NCBI RefSeq assembly: GCF_001261775.1
Contig: NZ_LN868536.1
Coordinates: 248,001 to 312,000 of the forward strand
DNA from: Anaeromassilibacillus senegalensis
GTDB lineage: Bacteria; Bacillota; Clostridia; Oscillospirales; Acutalibacteraceae
Length of the DNA: 64,000 nt
Reading direction: 5' to 3'
Below are positions 17,685 through 26,400 of this stretch, in pieces. The translations under genes were made by a program, and so were the position numbers. A model generated the notes under the pieces. It worked only from the letters and a program-made list of their open reading frames with translations. It was not told the DNA's origin and made no database searches. Each line of letters begins with the position of its first letter. The stretch's first letter is position 1.

Positions 17685-18356
17685 ATGCGGATCCTGATGG
17701 TGGAGGACGACGAAGAACTGAGTGAGGCGGTCCATGTTTCGCTCTCGGAAAATGGCCACACGGTGGACGTGTGTCATACCGGCGACGACGGCCTGCATTT
17801 TGCCCGTCAGAACGCCTACGACTGCATCCTGCTGGACCGGATGCTGCCCAATATGGACGGGCTGACCATTTTGCGGGAAATCCGGCGGGCGGGCGTGACC
17901 GCGCCGGTCATTCTGGTGACGGCGATGAACGGGATTGGGGACCGGGTAGACGGGCTGGATACCGGCGCGGACGATTACCTGGTCAAGCCCTTTGCCATGG
18001 AGGAGCTTTTGGCCCGCATCCGCGCGCTTTCCCGCCGCCCGCAGCAGTGGGAAAGCGTGCAGGCACTGGTGCGCGGGGATCTGACGCTGGACACGGATAT
18101 CCTCACGCTGACGGGCCCTTCCGGCCGGGTGACGCTTTCCAAGCGGGAGGCGCAGCTGCTGGAATTTTTCCTGCGCAATCCCAGTCAGATTTTACCGCGC
18201 AGTCTGCTGCTGTCCCGCGTGTGGGGGCCCGACGCGCCGGTGGAGGACGGCAACCTGGACAATTATATCCATTTTCTGCGCCGCCGCCTGCGTACCGTGG
18301 GCAGCGGGCTGAAGATTGAGACCATCCGCTCCGTTGGATACCGGTTCAACCTGTAA
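17685..18356 (+). CDS. OmpR-family response regulator
   Basis: A 223-residue DNA-binding regulator. The receiver domain (1-115) has the acidic pair E7/D8-D9, phosphoacceptor D51 (LLDRMLPN), T79 and K101 (YLVKPF). The C-terminal winged helix (about 130-223) ends in the typical IETIRSVGYRFN. It is followed after 18 bases by its sensor kinase. OmpR-type proteins bind 10-11-bp direct repeats near the -35 box, and such repeats occur at three promoters of the neighbouring lipoprotein/transport locus, so this is their likely activator (inference). Length and motifs are complete. Confidence 0.95.
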   Translation: MRILMVEDDEELSEAVHVSLSENGHTVDVCHTGDDGLHFARQNAYDCILLDRMLPNMDGLTILREIRRAGVTAPVILVTAMNGIGDRVDGLDTGADDYLVKPFAMEELLARIRALSRRPQQWESVQALVRGDLTLDTDILTLTGPSGRVTLSKREAQLLEFFLRNPSQILPRSLLLSRVWGPDAPVEDGNLDNYIHFLRRRLRTVGSGLKIETIRSVGYRFNL

Positions 18357-18374
18357 CGCGAAAGGAGAAGGGCC

Positions 18375-19688
18375 ATGCTGAAAAAACTGCGCCTGCGCCT
18401 GACGCTGCTCTGCTCCCTGCTGACCGGGCTGGTCCTGTTGTGTATGGCGGCGGCGGTGATCGCCGTTTCAGAGGGGCAGACAAAGCAGGCGAATGCGACC
18501 GCGTTCCAAAGCAGCATTAACACGATTGTTTTTAAGCTGCAGAGTGACCAGTCCGTCAGTATTACCTGGCTGGCGCAGCTGGAGTCCAGTGAGCGCCTTT
18601 TAATCCATATTGAGGACAACGGGACGCCGCTGTTTTTCCGCGGCGCCTGGAGGCCGCAGACATCGCGCAGCGAGCTGGTTGCCGCCGCCAAAGAAAGAGC
18701 GGGGGAACTCGGCGTCAACGCCGCGGCGCCGCCGGCCTCCCGGCTGGAAACCAGCTCCGTGCAGTTTGAACTTCGCGGGGAACAGGGGGAGCGTTATCTG
18801 GCGGCGGTAGTGCAGATTCCCACCAACCGCAGCTGGCAAAGCCTGACCCTTTTGCGCGACATGACCGATAAGGACGCGGAGATGCAGCGGCAGCGCTTTT
18901 TGTACCTGGGACTCGCGCTGCTGTCCATGCTGGCGTTGTTTGGCGTCAGTTGGTGGTTTGCGGGCCGGTCGATCAAGCCAATTGAGGAAAATACGCGCAA
19001 ACAGGTGGAATTTGTAGCGGCCGCTTCGCACGAGCTGCGTTCTCCGCTGGCGGTCATCCAGGCCAGCGCCGCCGCGATGAAAGCCGACCCGGAGAAAGGG
19101 GAGCACTTTCGAGGCAATATTGAACGCGAATGCACCCGCATGGGCCGTCTGGTTAGCGACCTGCTTTTATTGGCGGGCAGTGACGCAAAGACATGGAGCA
19201 TACAATTTTCCCCTGTGGAGCTGGACACGCTGCTCATTGAAACGGTGGAGTTGTTCCGCCCTCTGGCCTGGGAGCAGAAACAAAAGCTGACCTTGGAGCT
19301 GCCGGAGGAAGAGCTGCCGGAACTGCGCGGCGACGCACAGCGGCTGCAGCAGGCGCTGTGCGTGCTGATCGACAATGCCCTGCATTATACGCCGGAGGGC
19401 GGCAGGGTGGTTGTACGGGCCATCAACGGACAAAAATCCATCCGGCTTGAGGTGGAGGACAATGGCCCCGGTATCCCGCCGGAGCATGCAGCGCATATCT
19501 TTGACCGGTTCTACCGCGTGGACAAATCGCGCAACGATAAAAGCCATTTCGGCTTGGGGCTGAGTATCGCGCAGGAGCTGGTCCGGCTGCACAACGGGAG
19601 GATTTCTGTGCAGGCGGCGCCGTCCGGAGGCGCGCTGTTTGTTGTTGAGCTGCCCGCCGCAGCGCGCAGAAGCGGGAAAGAAGCATAG
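18375..19688 (+). CDS. Sensor histidine kinase
   Basis: A 437-residue membrane kinase partner of the regulator at 17685. Segments: TM1 (about 9-31), an extracytoplasmic sensor of about 135 residues with no recognised domain, TM2 (about 172-192), a short linker rather than a full HAMP, H-box ASHELRSPLAVIQ with phosphoacceptor H219, and an ATPase with N-box (LIDNALHYTP), G1 (DNGPGIPPEH), F-box (FDRFYR) and G2 (GLGLSIAQ). RBS AAAGGAGAAGG lies upstream of ATG 18375. The signal is unknown; the divergent lipoproteins with sensor-like halves are natural candidates for presenting it (inference). Confidence 0.94.
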   Translation: MLKKLRLRLTLLCSLLTGLVLLCMAAAVIAVSEGQTKQANATAFQSSINTIVFKLQSDQSVSITWLAQLESSERLLIHIEDNGTPLFFRGAWRPQTSRSELVAAAKERAGELGVNAAAPPASRLETSSVQFELRGEQGERYLAAVVQIPTNRSWQSLTLLRDMTDKDAEMQRQRFLYLGLALLSMLALFGVSWWFAGRSIKPIEENTRKQVEFVAAASHELRSPLAVIQASAAAMKADPEKGEHFRGNIERECTRMGRLVSDLLLLAGSDAKTWSIQFSPVELDTLLIETVELFRPLAWEQKQKLTLELPEEELPELRGDAQRLQQALCVLIDNALHYTPEGGRVVVRAINGQKSIRLEVEDNGPGIPPEHAAHIFDRFYRVDKSRNDKSHFGLGLSIAQELVRLHNGRISVQAAPSGGALFVVELPAAARRSGKEA

Positions 19689-19743
19689 GAAAGGGCCTGT
19701 ATTACAATGCATGTCTTGCATAAAATTTCAGCAGTATAAGAGT

Positions 19744-19772
19744 GAATCCCCCCGCCGTCGGCGGGGGGATTC
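19744..19772. terminator. Bidirectional terminator
   Basis: A 13-bp perfect stem of mostly G/C (19744-19756 with 19760-19772) between the convergent kinase (+) and rubrerythrin (-) genes; GTTAATTT follows on the plus side. Confidence 0.8.
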
Positions 19773-19813
19773 GTTAATTTAGCCAATTGTGATACAGACC
19801 CATGGAAAGTGGA

Positions 19814-20356
19814 TCAATAGTTTTTGGCGAGAAGCTGGAAATAGGACTGCGGATGTGCACAGACCGGGCAAACCTCCGGTGCTTTCTTGCCGACGACGAT
19901 GTGACCGCAGTTGGAGCACTGCCAGATTGCGTCGCCCTCTCTGGAGAAGACGAGGCCTTCCTCTACATTTTTCAGCAGGTTGAGGTATCTCGCCTCGTGC
20001 TCTTTTTCGATCTTGCCGACCATCTCAAACAGCGCGGCGATGCGGGTGAACCCCTCCGCACGGGCGTCTTCAGCGAACTGTGCGTACATATCGGTCCATT
20101 CGTAGTTTTCACCGGCGGCCGCATCCTTCAGGTTGGTTGCGGTGTCTGCGATTTCACCGTCGTGGAGCAGCTTGAACCAGATTTTGGCGTGCTCCTTTTC
20201 ATTGTTGGCGGTTTCCTCAAAGAGGTTGGCGATCTGTACATAACCGTCCTTGCGTGCCTTGGACGCATAGTAGGTATATTTGTTTCTGGCCTGCGATTCC
20301 CCTGCAAATGCTGTCTGGAGATTGGCTTCCGTTTTTGTTCCCTTAATATTTTCCAT
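19814..20356 (-). CDS. rbr: Rubrerythrin
   Basis: A 180-residue cytoplasmic non-haem iron peroxidase that reduces hydrogen peroxide in anaerobes. The N-terminal four-helix domain has the di-iron ligands ([36 protein letters not shown]); the C-terminal rubredoxin domain has two Cys pairs, CSNCGH and CPVCAHP. Length and order are standard. AGGAGG lies upstream of the ATG. A promoter (20411-20439) and a PerR/Fur-like palindrome (20381-20398) just downstream of it suggest derepression by peroxide. It is a single-gene unit between terminators. Confidence 0.97.
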   Translation of the reverse strand: MENIKGTKTEANLQTAFAGESQARNKYTYYASKARKDGYVQIANLFEETANNEKEHAKIWFKLLHDGEIADTATNLKDAAAGENYEWTDMYAQFAEDARAEGFTRIAALFEMVGKIEKEHEARYLNLLKNVEEGLVFSREGDAIWQCSNCGHIVVGKKAPEVCPVCAHPQSYFQLLAKNY

Positions 20357-20380
20357 CCTGTATTCCTCCTGTAAATTAAA

Positions 20381-20398
20381 TATAATAATTGTTATTGA
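20381..20398. promoter_or_regulatory. PerR/Fur-like palindrome
   Basis: TATAATAATTGTTATTGA has a perfect core AATAA-TTG-TTATT and resembles the PerR box. It lies about 6-23 bases downstream of the expected transcription start of the rubrerythrin gene, a position suited to repression. Confidence 0.5.
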
Positions 20399-20410
20399 TT
20401 TTGTGTCTAT

Positions 20411-20439
20411 ATATTACCACCACAGGAAGAAGTTGTCAA
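20411..20439 (-). promoter_or_regulatory. Sigma-A promoter of rubrerythrin
   Basis: On the minus strand TTGACA, 17 bases, TAATAT, ending 55 bases upstream of the ATG at 20356. Confidence 0.75.
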
Positions 20440-20566
20440 GGCATTTTCTGAAAAAATTAAGAATGATTATCAAGTTTTAGATAAGCCGGAAGTGCATATC
20501 CAAATAACGGCTTTTGTCATCCGAACACACAGTCTCGATACAATCTGTAAGCGAAGACGGCTGTAC

Positions 20567-20594
20567 GGCCCAGATCTCCGGGGCGTACAGCCGT
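20567..20594 (-). terminator. Hairpin after the ROK gene
   Basis: ACGGCTGTACG (20567-20577) pairs with CGTACAGCCGT (20584-20594), an 11-bp stem 81 bases past the ROK stop. The T-tract on the minus side is poor, so the terminator call is tentative. Confidence 0.45.
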
Positions 20595-20674
20595 TGTGAA
20601 AACAGGGGGATAGAGGCTTCATATATTTACAGGCATAAAAGCAAACTGTGCAGATTCAGCCGCCACCGTCGGGA

Positions 20675-21709
20675 TCACAGGGGAAACTGCGGAATCAGGG
20701 TCTCCACGGTCAGATGATGCAGGCCGGAAAGGTAATCCTCCCGGAAATGGCAGGAGCTGACCAGTTCCGGAAGCATCAGGTCCGAAATGTGTTTTTTTAG
20801 GTGGAGGGACAGCGCGGATAGGTCCACGGGCTTTTCCAAAAACCAATCGCCGCCCACTACGACCAGCGCGGGATTGATTACACAGCAGAGGGTCCCGATT
20901 ACATAGGCAACCGCATCCCAAAAATCGTCTTCCGTTGGGGCGTTCGTCAAAACACTGTTTAATGTGCTGCCTCCCGGCATAGGAAGGAAGCCCAGCTCCC
21001 CGGCGAACTGCCGCGCACCGTGGACAACCCGTCCGTCTGCGATGATGCCGGCTCCGGCGCAGGCTTTGTTAAAATGGATATAAACCATATTCATCTGTTC
21101 CATGCTGTAGGCTGGTTCCTGCTTCCCATACCGCAGACAAAAGCCCAGCGCGGCGGCATTCAGGTCGTTTTCCAGTATAAAGGGCCTTTGGCAAACCGCT
21201 TGAATCTGCTTTCCCACATCGCTGATCTTCCAGGAATTGCTGTCCAGGTTGGTGAGATAGCGGCTGCTTTCCACGATTCCCGGTACGCCGACGCCCACCG
21301 CGCTGACCGGATGCTTTACTGTGATTTGGGATAAAAAGCTGGCGACGGCGGCCTCCGTCCGGCTTTTGTCGATCATGAAAAAGCCTTCTTCCAGGCAGGC
21401 GCCGGTCAGACTGCAAACACGATAGGGCAGAGCGCTTTCTTCCAAATAAAAAGAGAGAATGGCGTGCTTTTGCGGATTCAGCGCATAGCGCTGTGCCCGA
21501 CGCCCACCGCTGGACTGGTCCAACTGTGTTTCAATAATTTCCTCTTTGGCTGTCAGCTCTTCCAGCAGGGCACGCACGGTGGTGATGCTGATCCGGGTTT
21601 CCTCCGCCAACTCCGCGCGCGTAGCGGTCTGCATGGAAATCAGTGCGCGGTAGAGCAGGGCGGTGTTCATCCGCTTCATGAGTTCCGGTTTAGCAGGTAT
21701 GCTATGCAT
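20675..21709 (-). CDS. ROK-family transcriptional regulator
   Basis: A 344-residue regulator: N-terminal winged helix-turn-helix (about 10-70, ATRAELAEETRISITTVRAL) and C-terminal ROK fold (about 85-330, VSAVGVGVPGIVES, FILENDLNAAALG, NPALVVVGGDWF). The usual ROK zinc motif (CGCxGCxE) is absent, replaced by PMPGGSTLNS, so it is a sensor-only member and not a kinase. Start 21709 has GAGGAGG upstream. It lies 12 bases after the PHP gene and shares its promoter at 22650. Ligand is probably a sugar or sugar phosphate (family knowledge); targets unknown, perhaps autoregulation. Confidence 0.88.
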   Translation of the reverse strand: MHSIPAKPELMKRMNTALLYRALISMQTATRAELAEETRISITTVRALLEELTAKEEIIETQLDQSSGGRRAQRYALNPQKHAILSFYLEESALPYRVCSLTGACLEEGFFMIDKSRTEAAVASFLSQITVKHPVSAVGVGVPGIVESSRYLTNLDSNSWKISDVGKQIQAVCQRPFILENDLNAAALGFCLRYGKQEPAYSMEQMNMVYIHFNKACAGAGIIADGRVVHGARQFAGELGFLPMPGGSTLNSVLTNAPTEDDFWDAVAYVIGTLCCVINPALVVVGGDWFLEKPVDLSALSLHLKKHISDLMLPELVSSCHFREDYLSGLHHLTVETLIPQFPL

Positions 21710-21721
21710 CGGTTTTCCTCC

Positions 21722-22603
21722 TCATCGGGGTATTTGGCATTCCAGCCCGCGCAGCAATTCTGCTTCATGCCCGCCGCACTCTGTGCCGCCGAGTCGAATG
21801 CTGGGCTTGATTTTACCGTGGAAATCGCTGCCGCAGCTGACGGCAAGAGACAATTGAGCCGCCTGTTCCAGATAGAAGGCGGTTTGCTCCGGCGAGTGGT
21901 AGCTGCTGTAAGCTTCCAAACCCTTTACGCCCCGTGCGGCAATGTCCGCCAGCAGTTCGGCATTTTCGTGAACATTGTTGCCCGGATGTGCTAGGACGGG
22001 CACGCCGCCTGCAGCTGTAACCAGTTCGACAGCTTCCTTCAGGCTCATAAAGGTGATCGGTACATAGGCGGGTTTTCCCTGCGAAAAAAAGTCCCAATAA
22101 AAATTGACAAAGGGATTGTCGCTGCGTGCGCCGCCGGGCTGGTAAGGGGCCAGCAGGGGATTTTCCGGGTCCTGCTCCAAGGCGGCCTCCGCGATCATTT
22201 CGCCAGTGACCACGCCCTGTTTGGCAGAAAGCAGGGCATCGCAGGTTTTGAATTGAATGCCCAATGCCTTGGCAAGCTCGATGCGCTTGCTTCCGGCGCG
22301 CTGTTCCTGCTCCCAGATGTCCTGTTCTGCTGCGGCGAAGCCGGGGTGCATGGGGTCGATCCAATAGCCGAGCAGGTGCAGATCAACGCCCTGATGGGTG
22401 CAGTCCAGCTCCACACCGGAAATACAGGTGATGCCCAGCGCTTCTGCGCGTGTCTGTGCCCGTTGGACCGCGCGTGTGGAATTGTGGTCCGCGACGGCGG
22501 CAGTGCGCACGCCGTTCTGTACGCAGAGTTCCATCAATTCCTCCGGCGTATATTCTCCGTCGTCGCTTTGATTGGAATGCATGTGTAAATCCAGCCAGCT
22601 CAT
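21722..22603 (-). CDS. PHP-domain phosphoesterase
   Basis: A 293-residue metal-dependent phosphoesterase. PHP metal ligands are visible in order: DLHMHSNQSDD (N-terminus), ADHNST, GVELDC, VLAHPGNNVHE, SYHS and GSDFHGK. Proteins of this size in Clostridia include 3',5'-nucleoside bisphosphate phosphatases (RNase AM/YciV type) and histidinol phosphatases; the sequence cannot decide. GGAGGAG precedes the ATG. It is the first gene of a two-gene operon with the ROK regulator, so a role in sugar or nucleotide phosphate turnover is possible. A second PHP protein is at 52888. Confidence 0.88.
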   Translation of the reverse strand: MSWLDLHMHSNQSDDGEYTPEELMELCVQNGVRTAAVADHNSTRAVQRAQTRAEALGITCISGVELDCTHQGVDLHLLGYWIDPMHPGFAAAEQDIWEQEQRAGSKRIELAKALGIQFKTCDALLSAKQGVVTGEMIAEAALEQDPENPLLAPYQPGGARSDNPFVNFYWDFFSQGKPAYVPITFMSLKEAVELVTAAGGVPVLAHPGNNVHENAELLADIAARGVKGLEAYSSYHSPEQTAFYLEQAAQLSLAVSCGSDFHGKIKPSIRLGGTECGGHEAELLRGLECQIPR

Positions 22604-22649
22604 AACAGCTCCTCCTTAATATCGGAAACTTATAAAAGATATCGATAAA

Positions 22650-22678
22650 AGTATAGCGAACGATCAGGCGTTTGTCAA
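22650..22678 (-). promoter_or_regulatory. Sigma-A promoter of the PHP-ROK operon
   Basis: On the minus strand TTGACA, 17 bases, TATACT. The 5' leader contains the self-complementary TATCGATA just after the -10 box, a possible ROK operator. Confidence 0.8.
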
Positions 22679-22985
22679 CTGAGAAATGGGGGAGCGATTC
22701 CATTGGCGGGAATCAACTGTCCAGGGACGCAAGACAAACAGAATGGCAATCCCGTGTAAAAGAAAATCTGCGGCCGGGCAGTCTGGGAACAGCATGCAAA
22801 TCGCAACGATTTGGCGGCTGTAAAATCAGCGTTTTTGCAGCAGTATTTTAGAGAGTTTTTGCCAAGCTCCAATGACAATATGTTGGATGCTGTTGATTTT
22901 GAGTGATACCCGGAAAATAACAGGGCGGATTGTTTTTGTGAAAGATGGATACCGGGAAAGAAAAAGTAGTACGATACGGCAACTG

Positions 22986-23198
22986 AGCATGTGACACAAT
23001 GCGCCTGAACGGCTGAAATAGCTGCTTATGCAAAAAGCCCCGCCATACCCGAAGAGGGGTATGGCGGGGACTTTTTTTTTGCTGTTTTCCAAAGAGAAAC
23101 CTGTGAATTGGATCAGCCGATTTTTTCCGTGCCATTTCTCACCGCAGACGTGCAACGTCTTTCACCCCCGCCGTGGCTTTTTGTTGCAACTCTCAGCG
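22986..23198. repeat. Duplicated hairpin-bearing block, copy 1
   Basis: Matches 23266-23478 with a constant 280-bp offset. It holds a 13-bp stem hairpin (23038-23050 with 23057-23069, then T10), and, on the minus strand, a relic of a secreted-protein end ending in EKIG-stop (23113). It seems to be the 3' flank left by a deleted or moved paralogous gene. Confidence 0.75.
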
Positions 23199-23265
23199 CG
23201 GGAGGTGTTGGCCCCTTTCCCACCAACCCTTTCTCTTATCCCATTTTTATTTTTTAAAAGATACA

Positions 23266-23478
23266 GCCATGTAACACAGTGCCCCAGACCGCTTGAAATA
23301 GCTTTTAATGAAAAACCCCCCGCCATACCCGAAGAGGGGTATGGCGGGAACTTTTTCTATGCTGTTCTCAAACGAGAACCTTGTGAATGGAATCAGCCGA
23401 TTTTTACCGTGCAATGTCTCACAGCAGACGTGCAACGTCTTTCACACCTGCGGTGTCTTTTGGTGGCAACTATCAGCG
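23266..23478. repeat. Duplicated hairpin-bearing block, copy 2
   Basis: The second copy includes the last two codons and stop of the GH97 gene and its 3' untranslated region. It holds the hairpin at 23319-23348 and a relic reading RHCTVKIG-stop (23393-23419) downstream of the real stop. Confidence 0.75.
23312..23356. terminator. Terminator of the GH97 gene
   Basis: A 12-bp perfect stem (23319-23330 with 23337-23348), followed on the minus strand by GGGGTTTTTC and on the plus strand by CTTTTTC. Confidence 0.8.
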
Positions 23479-26400
23479 AATGGTCACGATGCAATGCTTT
23501 TGTGCTGTCTGGCCCGGCAGGGTGGTGTAAACGCCTGCGCTGGAACCCGGTGCACCGACGGCCCAGACTCTGTAATAATAATCGTTGCCGATCTTCGCCA
23601 CAAACTGGGTCTTGAGCACATCGCCGTTGCCGACGGTGAAGCTCGGAGTCAAGTTGCTGCCGTTCATGACGGTCATCTTGAAGCAGTAGGCGGCGCCTCT
23701 CTTCAGGGTGAAGTCCACGGTGGTATCGGAGCGGACAAACGCCGCCAGCGCACTCTGCGCCGCGCCGACTACAGCCGTTCCGGACGCGCCGTAGGTGTTG
23801 TCGTTGATCGGGGTGGGTCTGGAGGTGCTGGACGGCTTGGAGGTGCCGCCGTTGGAAGCCAGACCGTTCTTCGCTTCGTAGTAGCGCTCAATCAGAGCGT
23901 CCACTTCATCCTGAGAAACTTCGTTGTCGGGTTTCGCCAGCAGCGCGTTCATCTGGCTGCGGACGGCTTTGAAGGTTTCAACGGAGGAAGCGGTGTAGCC
24001 GTTCAGGTTCAATTCGTTGGCTTCCTTCGTCAGCTCTTCCAGCTTGCTCTTGTCTGCCTTCAGGCGAAGATCCTTCATCGCATTGTTCAGGTTATCCACC
24101 GCGTCGTTGATTTCCTTCTGGGTAGCGTCCGGATTATCGTAGACGTCGTTGGCTTTCTTCAATGCTGCTTTAAATGCATCCTTGCCTTGTTCCACATACT
24201 CATCCAGGTTGTAGGATTCGGCCTCCTGGATCACCGTCAGCAGAGTGTCCTTGTTGACGATGCTGTCATGGATGGTCTGGATAGCCTCGTCCAGCTTCTC
24301 GTATGCTTCTGTGATCTCCGGCTGCATGGCGTCGCGGTCGTCAATAACATCCTGCGCCGCTGCGATTGCGTCGTCAAGAAGCTTCTGGAGCTTCTCGCTC
24401 AGGACGCCGGATTCGGAAATTTCGATCGCGCTGTTCAGCAGCTCCTTCAGATCTTCCTTGTTGCCGGGCTTGAACTGCAGGTAATGAATGACATTCAGCA
24501 GGTCGCCCCACGCGGCGTCAATTTGATTCTGTGTGACCGCAACGGTGTCCGCAACAGTCTCTGCGTTCTCGAGTGCGGCAGCAAATTTCTCCTGGATGCT
24601 CGGAACAGCACCGGCGACTTCTGCTTCCAGGGTGTTTGCATAGTTGATCATGGTATTCAGGATGCTCTTGTTGACCAGCGTGAACTGGAAGTCAAGCGCA
24701 GCGCCTTCCTTGTCCATGGTCACATCGTAGGTGAATTCTTTCGTATCGGTGATGTCGAGTTCCTGGCCGCCCAACATGACCTTGCTGAACTCCCTGCCCT
24801 CGACGGAAGGCTTGAAGGCTAGGTCGATCGCGGTTTCTTCTTCATATGTGCCGGAGAATTTGCCGATCAGGTTCGCGAGCTTCTGCTCCTCGTCATTGAC
24901 ATAAAGGTTGACGCCCTTGTTGTAAGTGACAACCAGCTTGCCTTCTTCCACCGGCGGTTTCTCAGCGACGAACGGAACTTTCGTGCCGTTGATTGCGAAG
25001 TCGGAGAAGGTGGCCGGGACCGCGCCGGGCTTGTTGGTGCCGTTGACAGCGTAGAGTCCAACCTGCACACTGTCCGCGCTGCCGATGGCATCGATGGTCT
25101 CCGATTTGCCGATCTGCGTCCAGGCCTCGTTATCCATGCTGTAGGAAGCGGTCAAAGTGCCGCCGGCCTTCTCCAGCTTGAGGTAAACCGGTGCATCCGA
25201 ATCCGGGTCCGCAACGCTCTGCTCGGTCAGGCTGCTGCCTGTGGTGCCTTTGATGCCGACCGTTGCAAGGATGTTGCCGCCGAAGTGGGAGTGGTATCTT
25301 CTGTAAGCGCCGAACATCGCCTGGTCGTTTGCATAGATCGTTAGGCCCGCGCTCTGGTAGTCGCCGGTGGGAGTGAAGTCGAGCTTCGTCGTGAGAGTAA
25401 AGTCGTCCTCGCCAGCCGGGGTCAGGATGACGTTCTTTGCCTTAATGCTGCCCGGATAGTTTTCGCCCGCCTGGGTGATAATGGTGACGGAGCCGTCCGC
25501 ATTGACGGTACGGTTGAACGGATCGTCGCGCACAACGTTCCAGTTGTCCGCCAGAACCATGTCCGCCTCGGTGATGATGACCTTGCAGTCCGCGGTGACG
25601 GCGTTGTTAAAGCCGGTCATGGCGGTGATGGTCACGGTGCCGGGCTTCAGTGCGGAAATCACGCCGTTTTCAACGGTGGCAATTTCCGTATCGCTGGACT
25701 TCCAGGTGATATCGTCGTCCGCGTCCGCCGGTGTCTTAGTGGCCGTCAGCGTCTCTCTGGTATACTGGACCATATCCAGCTCAGTAGCGCTCAGCTCGAT
25801 GCCGGTTGCCTCGGTGTACTTGGTTGCAAACGGTACAACCTCGCCGTCGATGGTGAAGTTCTCAAAGGTGGCCGGGAGAGAACCGCTCTTGCCGTTGCCG
25901 TCTACTGCATAGAGGCCGATCTGGAGGCTGTCGCCGCTCAGGCCGGACACATCCCACGGGTTGGCGATCTGGGTCCAGTCCTCGTTGTTGTAGCTGTAAT
26001 AGGAGGTGAAGGTTGTGCCGGATTTAACAACTTTCAGGTAAACCGGCGCATCCTTATCCGGGTCAGGCGTGGTGTGCTCGCCTGCCTTGCCGTTGTTGAG
26101 GGCAAAGTCGGTGAAGATGTTGCCTTTATAGCCGGAATGGGATCTCTTATATGCGCCATACAGGTTCTTTTCGTCCTTGTAGACGATGATACCCGCGGTC
26201 TGATAGTCCGCACCGGGAACAAAGGTCAGTTTTGTTGTAGCGGTGAAGTCACCGGAAACCGGGGTCAGGAAGACGTTCTTCGCGTTGTTGGTGCCGCTGT
26301 AGAACTCGCCGGATTCGGTGGTGATGGTGATGGAATTGACATCGTTGAGCTTCCAGTTTTCCGGATTGCTGCGGATGATGGACCAGTCGTTCGTCAGGGA

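Larger units (their letters stand above)
20357..20674. other. Intergenic region, 318 bp
   Basis: It holds the rubrerythrin promoter and palindrome, and a hairpin at 20567-20594 just past the ROK-gene stop. No ORF or RNA gene was recognised in the rest. Confidence 0.5.
22604..23472. other. 869-bp gene-free region with duplicated 3'-UTR blocks
   Basis: It contains the PHP/ROK promoter (22650-22678), then about 300 bases without recognised features, then two imperfect copies (280 bp apart) of a block that belongs to the 3' end of the GH97 gene. Short minus-strand ORFs here only mirror the duplication. Confidence 0.7.

Noticed and set aside
17010..17798. Minus-strand ORF made of repeated peptides over the 126-bp array
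   Set aside because: The period is divisible by three, so a stop-free repeat gives an open frame by itself; it also overlaps the start of the response regulator and has no ribosome site.
22826..23435. Two similar short minus-strand ORFs
   Set aside because: They merely reflect the duplicated 3' block that carries the terminators.
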